64,000 nt of DNA from Microbacterium sp. zg-B96 (GTDB taxonomy: Bacteria > Actinomycetota > Actinomycetes > Actinomycetales > Microbacteriaceae), in the NCBI RefSeq assembly GCF_030246865.1, contig NZ_CP126738.1, positions 434,001-498,000 on the forward strand, read 5' to 3'. Positions within the stretch are counted from its first letter, which is position 1; every line of letters begins with the position of its first letter. This document shows, piece by piece, positions 23,711 to 40,338 of the stretch. The translations under genes were made by a program, and so were the position numbers. The notes below the pieces were generated by a model. It had not been told where the DNA came from. It was given only the letters and a program-made list of their open reading frames with translations, and searched no databases.

Positions 23711-23767
23711 ATGAGGGGGATGACGCGCGGTTATACCGCAGCATCCGCACCTCGTCAAGAATCCGGC

Positions 23768-23796
23768 TGGACATGGCGCGTCGCGCGGCATATAGT
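23768..23796 (+). promoter_or_regulatory. rpoB promoter
   Basis: TGGACA (23768-23773), a 17-base spacer and TATAGT (23791-23796) make a good housekeeping-sigma promoter on the correct strand. Transcription would start near 23803, leaving a leader of about 158 bases before the rpoB start at 23961. The leader shows no gene and no recognised riboswitch; it contains a CATCGCGG..CCGGGG-rich stretch of uncertain structure. Confidence 0.75.
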
Positions 23797-23960
23797 TGTT
23801 CTTTGCGCTCCCTTCCCCTTGCCCTCATATGGTGGTCGGCTATGCCTGCGTCCCCCGCTTCATCGCGGTGTGCGGTCGTCAGGCTCCGGGGATCAAGAGG
23901 GAGCACTCCACCTGACGACAAGGAAAACGAGCCCTGCCCGGGCCCACGGAGGTAATCCCC

Positions 23961-27461
<3,501 letters not shown>

Positions 27462-27525
27462 TCCGGCCGATCGCGATATGCCGCAACGCGGCTAACCGAA
27501 AATTTTTTGAGACACAGGAGAACTA

Positions 27526-31401
<3,876 letters not shown>

Positions 31402-31422
31402 TCGGGGACTGACCCCGATAAT

Positions 31423-31458
31423 CCGAAGCGCCCCCGGTTCACGCCGGGGGCGCTTCGG
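31423..31458 (+). terminator. Rho-independent-type terminator of rpoBC
   Basis: CCGAAGCGCCCCCGG (31423-31437) pairs perfectly over 15 bp with 31444-31458 around a 6-base loop, 21 bases after the rpoC stop. A preceding 7-bp hairpin (31401-31419) overlaps the last base of the stop codon. There is no real T-tract, which is common for actinobacterial terminators. Confidence 0.8.
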
Positions 31459-31520
31459 CGTTCCGCGCGCCGCCGCACACTGCGGGCCGCCACGACCTAC
31501 CGTGGTGGGGGAGGTGGCGC

Positions 31521-32093
31521 ATGGCCAGAAGCGGTGAGCGAAGCCCGTGGCTCGCGTGGACGGTCGGCATCCTGTCCGCCGGTGTCGTGGCGGGACTGGT
31601 GTGGCTGGCGATCCCGGGGCTGCCGGTGGTCGTGGGTCTCGCCGGAGATTCGCAGAACGGTTCCGCCGACGATGCCACTCCCGCGGCGTGCCGGACGCTC
31701 TACACCGATGCGCTGTGGGCGGGGTTGTCGTGGGAAGCCGGCTCGCAGCTGACGCAGGACCAGTCGCCGCCCGCCACCGCGGCGACGGTGCTCGTGGACT
31801 CCGTCGCCCCGCAGGTGCGTTTCACCTGCACCTGGACCTCCGATCTCGGCACGATCGTCACGACGCTCGCCGATGCCGGGCCGGATGCCGGCGCGATCGC
31901 CCAGTCGGCCCTGCCCGGCCTCGGGTTCGGCTGCGGCCCCGTGTCGGACACCCGCATACGCTGCACCAAGTCCGAGGGCGACGTGCTGGAGACGCTCGAG
32001 CTGGGCGACGGGCTGTGGCTGTCGACGGTCGAAACGGCGTGGCATCCGGAGCGCTACTCCTCGCGCGTGGCCGAGACGGTGTGGAACGGCTGA
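31521..32093 (+). CDS. Membrane-anchored hypothetical protein with four conserved cysteines
   Basis: A 190-residue protein. After a short basic N-terminus comes one hydrophobic segment (WLAWTVGILSAGVVAGLVWLAI), so it is a membrane-anchored or secreted protein with its C-terminal ~145 residues outside. Four cysteines lie in AACRTLY, FTCTW, GFGCGP and IRCTK and could form two disulfides. It resembles the product of the convergent neighbour (32095-32697) in these cysteine blocks and in the C-terminal pattern YxxxVxxxVW. GGAGG precedes the ATG, and a TACCGT -10-like box lies at 31498-31503. No known family was recognised. Confidence 0.75.
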   Translation: MARSGERSPWLAWTVGILSAGVVAGLVWLAIPGLPVVVGLAGDSQNGSADDATPAACRTLYTDALWAGLSWEAGSQLTQDQSPPATAATVLVDSVAPQVRFTCTWTSDLGTIVTTLADAGPDAGAIAQSALPGLGFGCGPVSDTRIRCTKSEGDVLETLELGDGLWLSTVETAWHPERYSSRVAETVWNG

Positions 32094-32094
32094 G

Positions 32095-32697
32095 TCAGTC
32101 GAACACCGCCGCCACGACCGCCGCGGTGAAGCCGGTGGGGGCGAGGTTGGAGTACTGCGTGTCGATGAGCACACCCGCGCGGTAGTACAGCGTGCGCCCG
32201 TCGGTGACCGGGTGGGTCTCGTTCGGCCAGCTCTTCTCGCACCGCACGCCCTCGTCGGGTCGGTAGCACTGGAAGCCCTCATCGGCGACGAGGGCGTTCA
32301 GCGCATCCATCGTGGGGTTCTCCTCGACCGCTGAGATCGCGGTGCGGAGGTTGGTCGTGACGGCATCGGGTGCGCCCCAGACGCACACCAGGGAGCCGTC
32401 GAGCTGGGTGCCTGACGGACCGAACGCGGGGTCGTTCAGCGGTGTGGCGCCCAGCTGGGCCAGGACCGCGCCGGAGACGATGGCGCGGCAGTCGCGCGGC
32501 AGGTCCGCCGCGCCGGGCAGGGGAGTGGCCGCGGCGGTGGGGGTGCTCGTGGCGGCGGGGGGCGGCGGGGTGGCGATGACGGTGGATGCCGCCGGCTCCG
32601 CGTCGCCCGCGCAGCCACCCAGCAGGGCCGCCGCAGCGATGATCGTCGCCGCGATCCATGCCCGATCCGCGTGAATCCTGCCCCACCGACTGTCCAT
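32095..32697 (-). CDS. Hypothetical lipoprotein, distant relative of its convergent neighbour
   Basis: A 200-residue lipoprotein precursor. The signal peptide AWIAATIIAAAALLGGC ends in a lipobox (C at residue 29). A Pro/Thr/Ala-rich spacer follows, then a ~140-residue domain with cysteines in DCRAIV, LVCVW, GFQCYRP and VRCEK. This order and spacing parallels the 31521-32093 product, so the two are probably divergent paralogues encoded tail-to-tail with one base between the stops. The domain is unrecognised. ATG 32697 is used as start. Confidence 0.75.
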   Translation of the reverse strand: MDSRWGRIHADRAWIAATIIAAAALLGGCAGDAEPAASTVIATPPPPAATSTPTAAATPLPGAADLPRDCRAIVSGAVLAQLGATPLNDPAFGPSGTQLDGSLVCVWGAPDAVTTNLRTAISAVEENPTMDALNALVADEGFQCYRPDEGVRCEKSWPNETHPVTDGRTLYYRAGVLIDTQYSNLAPTGFTAAVVAAVFD

Positions 32698-32828
32698 GCC
32701 GCCACGATAGGCGCACCCGAGTCAGGAACGGAGTGCGACACACGACGGCACGCCTGCGCTGGTGCGCGCCCCGCCCGGGTTACCCTCGGCACTGCGGTGG
32801 CGTGCGCCCCGCGGGAGGAGTGCATCCC

Positions 32829-33869
32829 ATGACCGACCCCAAGCCGTATGGCGAGCCGGTGGAAGAACCCACATCGGTGGACGACGTGGTCGGCCGCGCC
32901 CACGAGGGTCTGGCCGATGCCGAGGCCGCCGGGCGTGACGCGGTAGCCGACGGCTACCCGACCGAGCCCGCCGCGACCGACACCGCCGCCGAGCCTGCGC
33001 CCGCCGTGGCCGCCGACCCGCTGTCGCCGGACTACGAGCCCTCAGACGACGACTACGCTGCCGCCGGGTACGACCCGGCACGGCCGGAGGCCCCGGTGCG
33101 CGACATGACCGATGCGCAGCCCGCCAGCGTGTCCGGTTACGACGCCGCGTCGAGCCCGGCGTACGCCGTCTCCGACGACCGCGCCGACGCCCCCGCGGCG
33201 AACGAGCACGAGGCCCCCGCGGCCGTTGCGTACGAGCCGCCGGTGGCACCGGCGTATGAGCCCGTGCTCACCCCCAGCGAGCCGCTGGCCGGCTCCAACC
33301 CGCAGCCGATCTTCGTGCAGGCACCCGAGGCTCCCCGCCCCCGCGGCAACCGCGGCGCAGCAGGCGCCATCGGCCTGATCGCCGCGCTCGCATTCGGCGT
33401 GCTGTACCTGGCCGCGTGGCTGGGCTTCGGTGCCATTCGCGGCGACGTCACCGTCGAGAACGTCCTCGAGGTCACCCTCGGCATCCTCGGCACGTGGGCA
33501 CTGTGGGTTCCGGTCGTCGTGTTCTTCTTCGCTTTCTGGCTGCTGGGCTGTCTGATCAACCGGGGCCGTTGGGGCCTCTGGGTGATCTTCGGACTGCTCG
33601 TGGGCATCGCGTCCTACGGTGGCCACCTGCTCGGCCAGCTCTTCCAGGCCCCGTTCTGGCTGCTGAGCGCGAGCGAGGGCGCAGCACTCGTTGAGGGTCA
33701 GCTGCTGGTGCCGCTGGCGATCACGGCATTCATCCTGGGCCGCGAGCTGACGATCTGGTTCGGCGCGTGGGTCGCCGCGCGCGGCCGTCGCGTCACCGAG
33801 CTGAACAACGAGGCGCAGCGCGAGTACGAGCGCACCCTCGAGGCCGGCCCGCAGCTGTACCGCCAGTGA
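32829..33869 (+). CDS. Acidic Pro/Ala-rich multi-pass membrane protein, unknown function
   Basis: A 346-residue protein. Residues 1-170 are acidic and rich in Ala, Pro, Glu and Tyr (many xYExP and YDxA units), probably disordered and cytoplasmic. Residues ~175-325 contain four hydrophobic segments (AIGLIAALAFGVLYLAAWLGFG, ALWVPVVVFFFAFWLLGC, GLWVIFGLLVGIASYGG, LLVPLAITAFILG). A basic C-terminal tail follows. The ATG at 32829 follows GGGAGGAG; a TACCCT -10 candidate is further upstream. The stop overlaps the start of the next membrane protein gene (TGATG), so they form an operon. No family recognised. Confidence 0.82.
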   Translation: MTDPKPYGEPVEEPTSVDDVVGRAHEGLADAEAAGRDAVADGYPTEPAATDTAAEPAPAVAADPLSPDYEPSDDDYAAAGYDPARPEAPVRDMTDAQPASVSGYDAASSPAYAVSDDRADAPAANEHEAPAAVAYEPPVAPAYEPVLTPSEPLAGSNPQPIFVQAPEAPRPRGNRGAAGAIGLIAALAFGVLYLAAWLGFGAIRGDVTVENVLEVTLGILGTWALWVPVVVFFFAFWLLGCLINRGRWGLWVIFGLLVGIASYGGHLLGQLFQAPFWLLSASEGAALVEGQLLVPLAITAFILGRELTIWFGAWVAARGRRVTELNNEAQREYERTLEAGPQLYRQ

Positions 33870-34339
33870 TGCCCGAGCGCGAAGGGGTGCAGCCGGCAGC
33901 GGCGCTCGCCTTCGCGCTCATCGGCTACATCGCGCTGGCGATCTGCGGGCTCGGCGTGACCAGTCTGGTCAGCGGGCGTGAGGTCATCGACGCCCCCGGA
34001 GCCGGTCAGGTACCGGGCATCGCGGGCATGGCGCTGTCGGTGATCGCGGTGGCCGTTGTGCTGTGGGTCATGCTGCGGGCGCCGCGGCCGTCGTACAGCG
34101 CGGCGCTGGTGGCGGCGCTGGCCGCCTTCCTCGGCTACCTCGCCGGGCTGTGCGTCGGGGTCGTCATCGCCGGAGTCGACGTCGGGCTGCTCGGGGGAGC
34201 GGTCTCCAGCTTCGTGCTGTCGTGGTTCTCGGTCGTGCTGGCGGTGGCCGGGGCGGTGGCCGGGTGGAGCGCCGTGGCACTTGTGCGCACCCGTTCCCAG
34301 CGGCCGCGGTGGCCCTGGGAGAGCGACGAAGACGAGTGA
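33869..34339 (+). CDS. Four-helix membrane hypothetical protein
   Basis: A 156-residue protein with four predicted membrane helices (AAALAFALIGYIALAICGLGV, GIAGMALSVIAVAVVLWVML, YSAALVAALAAFLGYLAGLCV, SSFVLSWFSVVLAVAGAVAGW) and a short charged tail RTRSQRPRWPWESDEDE. It is translationally coupled to the preceding gene by a TGATG overlap. Function unknown; the two proteins may form one membrane complex. Confidence 0.8.
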   Translation: MPEREGVQPAAALAFALIGYIALAICGLGVTSLVSGREVIDAPGAGQVPGIAGMALSVIAVAVVLWVMLRAPRPSYSAALVAALAAFLGYLAGLCVGVVIAGVDVGLLGGAVSSFVLSWFSVVLAVAGAVAGWSAVALVRTRSQRPRWPWESDEDE

Positions 34340-34394
34340 TCGGCGACCCTGCGGCGGGGCGCGCTGTGCGCGAGGCCCCTTCGCAGGCGAGAAT

Positions 34395-35063
34395 GTGACC
34401 GTGGAGCGCTCGCTCGAGACTCAGGTCAGCCAGGCCGTCGACGCCTGGCTGCGCTGGCTGCCGCGCTGGGAGCCGGCAACGCACCGCGGCCGCATCGCCC
34501 CGTGCCGGCGGTGCTTCGGCTCGCCGGTGCTCTCCGCCGCCGGACTCGGCTCCGACGTGCCCCACGGCGTGCAGCATGGCCTTTCCACCCGGATCAAGAC
34601 GATCGTCGACCACGCCGTGGCGGTCTACACCGCCCAGAACCTCCCGATGCTGCAGGCCGAGCTCGATCAGCAGGCGGCGCGCAACCGTGCGCGCAGTTAC
34701 CGGCCCGCAGAGGATCTGGAGCCGGAGTTCGAGGGCCTTCCGCTGGACCCCGAACCGCAGCCGGGCGCACCCTTCCTCTTCACGATCGCCGGACTCGCGC
34801 AGGAGGCGGATGCCGACGTGCCCGACCTGCCGCCGCTGGGGCCGGAGGCCAAGGCCGCCCTTCGCCAGGAGGTCGGGCTCGCCGACGACTACGCGAACAT
34901 GATCGGCCGCGAGATCTGCGCGATCCTGTTGCGCCACCGCCTGCGCATCCAGGCCGGCGTCACCCAGTACGTCGAACCCCAGATCGCCGCGATGCTGGAC
35001 GAGCTCACGCGCTCGCTGGACGCGCCGTTCGGGCCCGGCCTGGACACCACGGACCCGGCGTGA
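34395..35063 (+). CDS. Hypothetical protein with CxxC motif
   Basis: A 222-residue soluble protein with no signal or membrane segment. It contains a CRRC motif (PCRRCFGSPV), an acidic middle (AEDLEPEFEGLPLDPEPQPG) and a helical C-terminus (YANMIGREICAILLRHRLRIQAGV, YVEPQIAAMLDELTRSLD). GTG 34395 is used (AGGCGAGA upstream); GTG 34401 is equally possible. It lies 55 bases after the membrane protein gene on the same strand. I do not recognise the family. Confidence 0.72.
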   Translation: MTVERSLETQVSQAVDAWLRWLPRWEPATHRGRIAPCRRCFGSPVLSAAGLGSDVPHGVQHGLSTRIKTIVDHAVAVYTAQNLPMLQAELDQQAARNRARSYRPAEDLEPEFEGLPLDPEPQPGAPFLFTIAGLAQEADADVPDLPPLGPEAKAALRQEVGLADDYANMIGREICAILLRHRLRIQAGVTQYVEPQIAAMLDELTRSLDAPFGPGLDTTDPA

Positions 35064-35183
35064 CAGGTCCGGCTCACGTCGCAGCGTCCGTGGGCTCTAG
35101 GGTGGAGGCATCTTGCATCGCGGTGTGTGCCGCACGGCTCGTCGGGGAGGAGGCTGGGGCGGTGCTTCCTGCCCTTGATCATC

Positions 35184-36881
35184 GTGTCCGATAGCCTCTC
35201 CACCCCCACCCTCGTGCTGATCACGCTGATCGGTGTCATCCCGGCGCTCGCGATCTACGTCTGGACGGCCCTGGCGCTGTCTGCGGTGTTCGGCAAGATC
35301 GGCCAGGAGCCGTGGCGCGCCTGGGTGCCGATCGTCAACCAGGTCACGCTCGTGATGGTCGGGGGCATGTCGGGATGGTGGTTCCTGCTGATCCTCATCC
35401 CGGGCCTGGGGGCGCTGGCGTTCTGGGTCATCACGATCGTGGCGGTGCACCGCATCAACCGGGGCTTCGGCCTGGGCGGCGGGATGACCGCGCTTGCGGC
35501 GCTGCTGTTCCCGGTGTGGGCCAGCGTCGTCGGATTCGGTGAGCCCCGCTGGCGCGCCGCGGATGCCGTGACCGCCTCGGGCCCCGCCTACGCGCGCAGC
35601 GAGCACGTGCGCACCCTCGACCCCGCGCTGGGCGGCCTGCCGGCCACCGCGGAGCTGACGGTGCCGCCCCGGCCGCCGCTGCCCGCCCCCGCGTACCCGC
35701 CGCCGCCGCTGCCCCCCAGGGTCCCCGCCATGGCACCGATGCCGGAGCACGCGGCATCCGCCGCGGCCCCTGCCATGCCGGCGGCCCCCGCTGCGCCGGC
35801 CGCCCGACCGGCCGTGCTCGAACCCGGTGTCACAGCCACTCCGGCCGTGCCCGCCGAGGCTGCGCCGGCCCGCGCGCAGCAGCCCGCCGCGCGGTCGACC
35901 GCGTCGTCCGCCTGGGCACCGCCGCCTCCGCCCGCCCCGCCGAGCCCCACCGCGCCTGTGCCGACCGCCGCCGATGCGGTGTTCGCGCCGCCCACCGCGG
36001 GCCCGGACGCCCAGCCGGCATCCGGCCCCGTGCCGTGGAAGCCGGCGGCCGACGCCACCGCGCGACCCGCCCTCGCCGATGAGGGATTCGACGCACGCTG
36101 GGCCAGCGGCCTGGACGAGGTGTCTGCCATCTCGCAGCCGCCGCAGGGCGCGCCGGTCGCCGCGCGCCCCGTGGCGACGGGCCTGCCCGCCCTCGCCGGA
36201 GACGGTGCCACCGGTCCCGAGCGCGGTCGCACCGGCGAGGCCGCCCCCAGTGCGGCGATCGCGCCGCCGGTGCTGGCCGAACCCGCGCACCCGGTGCCGC
36301 TGCGCACCGCCCCGGTCGACATCGACCCGTCATTGCCCGCCGTCACCCGCGCGCCGGCGGGAGCGCCACGTGCCGCGAGGGCGGTGGACCCCGAGTTCCC
36401 CCTCGACACGGCGGACGAAGTCTCCGCGGTCGCCGGCGCACCGGTGGCGGGGGCCCCTCGTTCGGCGCTCAGTGCCGTCGCCGGGACCGACGCCACGTCT
36501 GTCGACGAGGGTTTCCCCGACCAGACCGTCGTCGCCCGTCGCCGCCGGGTGATGTGGACGCTGCAGCCGGCATCCGGTGCCCCGATCGACCTGACCGCCG
36601 ATGTCGTCATCCTCGGGCGTCAGCCGGCATCCGACCCCGCCTACCGCACGGCTCAGCTGGTGGCCATCGCCGATGACACGCGCACCGTGTCCAAGACGCA
36701 CGCCCGCCTCGAACTGCGCGGTGACCGGTGGATCGTCACCGACCTCGGCTCCACCAACGGTGTGATGCTGCCCACGCTCATGGGCACCGAGATCGAGGCG
36801 GATCCGGGTGCGGAACTGGCACCGGGGGAGCGGTTCCTGCTCGGCGACGTCGCGTTCCGGCTGGTGCGCGTCGAGGGGTGA
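35184..36881 (+). CDS. Membrane protein with C-terminal FHA domain
   Basis: A protein of about 565 residues. The N-terminal ~120 residues hold three hydrophobic segments with the DUF5684-like pattern VFGKIGQEPWRAWVPIVNQV...INRGFGLGGGMTALAALLFPVW. About 300 residues of Pro/Ala-rich low-complexity sequence follow. The C-terminal ~100 residues form an FHA domain (VILGRQPASDPAYRTAQLVA, VSKTHARLELRGDRWIVTDLGSTNGV), which binds phosphothreonine and suggests input from a Ser/Thr kinase. The start is uncertain: GTG 35184 places the first helix near the N-terminus, but TTG 35175 and GTG 35127 are in frame, and GGAGGAGG lies farther upstream. It is the last gene before the str operon promoter. Confidence 0.8.
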   Translation: MSDSLSTPTLVLITLIGVIPALAIYVWTALALSAVFGKIGQEPWRAWVPIVNQVTLVMVGGMSGWWFLLILIPGLGALAFWVITIVAVHRINRGFGLGGGMTALAALLFPVWASVVGFGEPRWRAADAVTASGPAYARSEHVRTLDPALGGLPATAELTVPPRPPLPAPAYPPPPLPPRVPAMAPMPEHAASAAAPAMPAAPAAPAARPAVLEPGVTATPAVPAEAAPARAQQPAARSTASSAWAPPPPPAPPSPTAPVPTAADAVFAPPTAGPDAQPASGPVPWKPAADATARPALADEGFDARWASGLDEVSAISQPPQGAPVAARPVATGLPALAGDGATGPERGRTGEAAPSAAIAPPVLAEPAHPVPLRTAPVDIDPSLPAVTRAPAGAPRAARAVDPEFPLDTADEVSAVAGAPVAGAPRSALSAVAGTDATSVDEGFPDQTVVARRRRVMWTLQPASGAPIDLTADVVILGRQPASDPAYRTAQLVAIADDTRTVSKTHARLELRGDRWIVTDLGSTNGVMLPTLMGTEIEADPGAELAPGERFLLGDVAFRLVRVEG

Positions 36882-36893
36882 CCTGCCCCTCGT

Positions 36894-36922
36894 TTGACCA
36901 CCACACCGCTCGCGCGTATCAT
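36894..36922 (+). promoter_or_regulatory. str operon (rpsL) promoter
   Basis: TTGACC (36894-36899), a 17-base spacer and TATCAT (36917-36922) form a near-consensus promoter 13 bases after the FHA gene stop. Transcription starting near 36929 leaves a leader of about 195 bases before rpsL. That stretch has no gene; it includes GCGCATTGCGCGCC and several short self-complementary words but no recognised riboswitch. Confidence 0.8.
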
Positions 36923-37124
36923 TGACCGGGTGTGCGCATTGCGCGCCCTGTGTCGTGCCATGGCGCGGGACGGGTGCGGGAAGCGCCGCATCTGAGGGAT
37001 CGGCCTGCGAACAGGCCACCCCCACGGCATATCCACTCACAAACGCCCGGCCACTTCGCGCCGCGCCGGTGGATCTGTGGTGAAACCACTTCGCTGTCAC
37101 CGTGCAGCACAACAAGGAGAGAAC

Positions 37125-37493
37125 GTGCCAACCATTCAGCAGTTGGTTCGCAAGGGGCGCTCGCCGAAGGTCACCAAGACCAAGGCACCCGCGCTGAAGG
37201 CGAACCCGCAGCAGGCCGGGGTCTGCACCCGCGTCTACACGACCACGCCCAAGAAGCCGAACTCGGCTATGCGCAAGGTCGCTCGTGTCAAGCTTCGCAA
37301 CGGCACCGAGGTCACCGCTTACATCCCCGGCGAGGGCCACAACCTGCAGGAGCACTCGCTCGTGCTCGTGCGCGGCGGTCGTGTCAAGGACCTCCCGGGT
37401 GTGCGTTACAAGATCGTCCGCGGCGCCCTGGACACCCAGGCCGTCAAGAACCGTAAGCAGGCTCGTAGCCGCTACGGCGCAAAGAAGGGTTGA
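37125..37493 (+). CDS. rpsL: 30S ribosomal protein S12
   Basis: S12 of 122 residues, full length, located at the decoding centre. The invariant [17 protein letters not shown] contains lysines at 43-44 (wild-type streptomycin-sensitive form), and [18 protein letters not shown] carries the second streptomycin-linked loop. GTG 37125 after AAGGAGAG is the start. First gene of the str operon; rpsG follows five bases later. Confidence 0.98.
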   Translation: MPTIQQLVRKGRSPKVTKTKAPALKANPQQAGVCTRVYTTTPKKPNSAMRKVARVKLRNGTEVTAYIPGEGHNLQEHSLVLVRGGRVKDLPGVRYKIVRGALDTQAVKNRKQARSRYGAKKG

Positions 37494-37498
37494 GTTAG

Positions 37499-37969
37499 AT
37501 GCCTCGCAAGGGACCCGCCCCGAAACGCCCCGTCGTCAACGACCCGGTCTACGGCGCACCTATCGTCAGCCAGCTGGTGAACAAGATCCTCGTCGACGGC
37601 AAGAAGTCGATCGCCGAGTCGATCGTCTACACCGCCCTGCGCGGCGTGGAAGCCAAGAACGGCCAGGACGCTGTCGTCACCCTCAAGAAGGCGCTCGACA
37701 ACGTGCGCCCCACCCTTGAGGTCAAGAGCCGCCGCGTCGGTGGCTCGACCTACCAGGTGCCGGTCGAGGTCAAGCCTCACCGCGCCAACACGCTTGCCCT
37801 GCGCTGGCTCGTCAGCTACGCGAAGGGTCGTCGTGAGAAGACGATGACCGAGCGCCTCCAGAACGAAATCCTGGATGCCTCGAACGGCCTGGGTGCCGCG
37901 GTCAAGCGCCGCGAAGACACTCACAAGATGGCCGAGTCGAACCGCGCCTTCGCCCACTACCGCTGGTAA
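37499..37969 (+). CDS. rpsG: 30S ribosomal protein S7
   Basis: S7 of 156 residues, the usual length. It begins [18 protein letters not shown] and contains [26 protein letters not shown]; it organises the head of the 30S subunit by binding the 3' domain of 16S rRNA. Start ATG 37499 lies five bases after rpsL. A 101-base gap with a strong hairpin separates it from fusA. Confidence 0.98.
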   Translation: MPRKGPAPKRPVVNDPVYGAPIVSQLVNKILVDGKKSIAESIVYTALRGVEAKNGQDAVVTLKKALDNVRPTLEVKSRRVGGSTYQVPVEVKPHRANTLALRWLVSYAKGRREKTMTERLQNEILDASNGLGAAVKRREDTHKMAESNRAFAHYRW

Positions 37970-37979
37970 ACCCTCGACT

Positions 37980-38016
37980 GGCTCGGGGACCGGCCGCAAG
38001 GTCCGGTCCCCGAGCC
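37980..38016 (+). repeat. Strong intercistronic hairpin between rpsG and fusA
   Basis: GGCTCGGGGACCGG (37980-37993) pairs perfectly with CCGGTCCCCGAGCC (38003-38016). The loop continues as CC-GCAA-GG, giving a GNRA tetraloop with one bulged T. No T-tract follows and fusA belongs to the same operon, so it is more likely an RNA-processing, attenuation or mRNA-stability element than a terminator. Confidence 0.8.
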
Positions 38017-38070
38017 GCGTCGGAGGGCACCGCCCCCGCGACATCCGTCACTACACGTAAGGAATACCCC

Positions 38071-40185
38071 GTGGCACAAGACGTGCTCACCGACCTCAAC
38101 AAGGTCCGCAACATCGGCATCATGGCCCACATCGATGCCGGCAAGACGACGACGACCGAGCGCATCCTCTTCTACACGGGCGTCAACCACAAGCTCGGTG
38201 AGACGCACGACGGCGCCTCGACCACCGACTGGATGGAGCAGGAGAAGGAACGCGGCATCACGATCACGTCGGCCGCCGTCACCTGCTTCTGGAACAACAA
38301 CCAGGTCAACATCATCGACACGCCCGGCCACGTCGACTTCACGGTCGAGGTCGAGCGCTCGCTGCGCGTCCTCGACGGCGCCGTTGCCGTCTTCGACGGC
38401 AAGGAGGGCGTCGAGCCCCAGTCGGAGACCGTCTGGCGTCAGGCCGACAAGTACGAAGTGCCCCGCATCTGCTTCGTCAACAAGATGGACAAGCTCGGCG
38501 CTGACTTCTACTTCACCGTCGACACCATCATCAAGCGCCTCGGTGCCAAGCCCCTCGTGCTGCAGTTGCCGATCGGTGCCGAGAACGACTTCGTCGGCGT
38601 CATCGACCTGGTCGAGATGCGCGCACTCGTGTGGCCCGGTGACTCCAAGGGTGACGTGACCATGGGCGCCAAGTACGAGGTGCAGGACATTCCCGCCGAC
38701 CTCGCCGAGCGTGCCGCCGAGTACCGCGAGAAGCTGCTCGAGACGGTCGCCGAGACCGACGAGGTCCTGCTGGAGAAGCACTTCAGCGGCGAGGGCCTCA
38801 CGGTCGCCGAGGTCAAGGCCGCCATCCGCAAGCTCACCGTCAACGGCGAGCTGTACCCCGTGCTGTGCGGTTCGGCGTTCAAGAACCGCGGCGTGCAGCC
38901 CATGCTCGACGCGGTCGTGGACTACCTCCCCTCGCCCCTGGACGTGCCGGCCATCGAGGCCCACGACCCCAAGGACGAAGAGAAGATCATCGTGCGTCAC
39001 CCCGACGCGAACGATCCGTTCGCGGCGCTGGCGTTCAAGGTCGCCGTGCACCCGTTCTTCGGCCGCCTCACCTACATCCGCGTCTACTCCGGTCACCTGG
39101 AGTCCGGCGCACAGGTGGTCAACTCCACCAAGGGCAAGAAGGAGCGCATCGGGAAGATCTTCCAGATGCACGCCAACAAGGAGAACCCGGTCGACTCGGT
39201 CACCGCGGGCAACATCTACGCCGTGATCGGCCTGAAGGACACCACCACCGGTGACACCCTGGCCGACCCGCAGCAGCCCGTCGTGCTGGAGTCGATGACC
39301 TTCCCCGAGCCCGTCATCGAGGTCGCCATCGAGCCGAAGACCAAGGCCGACCAGGAGAAGCTGGGTCTTGCGATCCAGAAGCTCGCCGAAGAGGACCCGA
39401 CCTTCCGCACCGAGCTCAACCAGGAGACCGGTCAGACGGTCATCAAGGGCATGGGCGAGCTGCACCTGGACATCCTCGTGGACCGCATGAAGCGCGAATT
39501 CCGCGTCGAGGCGAACGTCGGCAAGCCCCAGGTCGCGTACCGCGAGACCATCCGCAAGGCGGTCGAGCGTCACGACTACACGCACAAGAAGCAGACCGGT
39601 GGTTCGGGTCAGTTCGCGAAGATCCAGTTCGCGATCGAGCCGCTGGACCTGTCGGGCGATAAGACGTACGAGTTCGAGAACAAGGTCACCGGTGGCCGCA
39701 TCCCGCGCGAGTACATCGAGCCGACCAACCAGGGCTTCCAGGACGCGATGAACGTCGGTGTCCTGGCCGGCTACCCCATCGTGGGTGTCAAGGCGATCCT
39801 TCTCGATGGCGCCTCGCACGACGTCGACTCCTCGGAGATGGCGTTCAAGATCGCCGGCTCCATGGGCTTCAAGGAGGCTCTCCGCAAGGCGAGCCCCGTC
39901 ATCCTCGAGCCGCTCATGTCGGTCGAGGTGCGCACGCCCGAGGAGTACATGGGCGATGTCATCGGTGACCTGAACTCCCGTCGCGGCCAGATCCAGTCGA
40001 TGGAGGATGCCGCCGGCGTCAAGGTCGTGCGGGCGCTGGTGCCGCTGTCCGAGATGTTCGGCTACATCGGTGACCTGCGCTCGAAGACTTCGGGCCGCGC
40101 CGTCTACTCGATGGAGTTCGACAGCTACTCCGAGGTTCCTCGCGCAGTGGCCGACGAAATCGTCCAGAAGAACAAGGGCGAATAA
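38071..40185 (+). CDS. fusA: Elongation factor G
   Basis: EF-G of 704 residues, full length, driving ribosomal translocation and recycling. The GTPase P-loop is AHIDAGKTT (19-27), with the switch-[11 protein letters not shown] and base-specific NKMDK. Domains II-V follow in the usual order (e.g. [15 protein letters not shown]-terminal [21 protein letters not shown]). GTG 38071 after TAAGGAAT is the start. It lies downstream of rpsG after a hairpin and upstream of tuf after another structured gap. Confidence 0.98.
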   Translation: MAQDVLTDLNKVRNIGIMAHIDAGKTTTTERILFYTGVNHKLGETHDGASTTDWMEQEKERGITITSAAVTCFWNNNQVNIIDTPGHVDFTVEVERSLRVLDGAVAVFDGKEGVEPQSETVWRQADKYEVPRICFVNKMDKLGADFYFTVDTIIKRLGAKPLVLQLPIGAENDFVGVIDLVEMRALVWPGDSKGDVTMGAKYEVQDIPADLAERAAEYREKLLETVAETDEVLLEKHFSGEGLTVAEVKAAIRKLTVNGELYPVLCGSAFKNRGVQPMLDAVVDYLPSPLDVPAIEAHDPKDEEKIIVRHPDANDPFAALAFKVAVHPFFGRLTYIRVYSGHLESGAQVVNSTKGKKERIGKIFQMHANKENPVDSVTAGNIYAVIGLKDTTTGDTLADPQQPVVLESMTFPEPVIEVAIEPKTKADQEKLGLAIQKLAEEDPTFRTELNQETGQTVIKGMGELHLDILVDRMKREFRVEANVGKPQVAYRETIRKAVERHDYTHKKQTGGSGQFAKIQFAIEPLDLSGDKTYEFENKVTGGRIPREYIEPTNQGFQDAMNVGVLAGYPIVGVKAILLDGASHDVDSSEMAFKIAGSMGFKEALRKASPVILEPLMSVEVRTPEEYMGDVIGDLNSRRGQIQSMEDAAGVKVVRALVPLSEMFGYIGDLRSKTSGRAVYSMEFDSYSEVPRAVADEIVQKNKGE

Positions 40186-40191
40186 CCCTGG

Positions 40192-40231
40192 TGCCGGGGG
40201 CTCGCCTCACCTTCGCGGTGAGCTCCCGGCA
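40192..40231 (+). repeat. Hairpin between fusA and tuf
   Basis: TGCCGGG (40192-40198) pairs with CCCGGCA (40225-40231), and CTCACC-TTCGC-GGTGAG (40206-40222) forms the apical stem; the two are joined by an asymmetric bulge. There is no T-tract. A TAGACT -10-like box is at 40261-40266 but has no matching -35, so a separate tuf promoter is possible but unproven. Confidence 0.65.
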
Positions 40232-40338
40232 TCCACCCAACTGAATATCGACCTGTCTACTAGACTGAACCAATCCCCGTAGAGCCCCGGTCGCAATCCA
40301 GCGCCCGTGCACTACACGACTGTCCTGAGGAGGACCCA

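Noticed and set aside
40192..40231. Hairpin after fusA considered as an operon terminator
   Set aside because: It lacks a T-tract, its lower stem is interrupted, and tuf follows with no complete promoter, so calling it a terminator is not supported.
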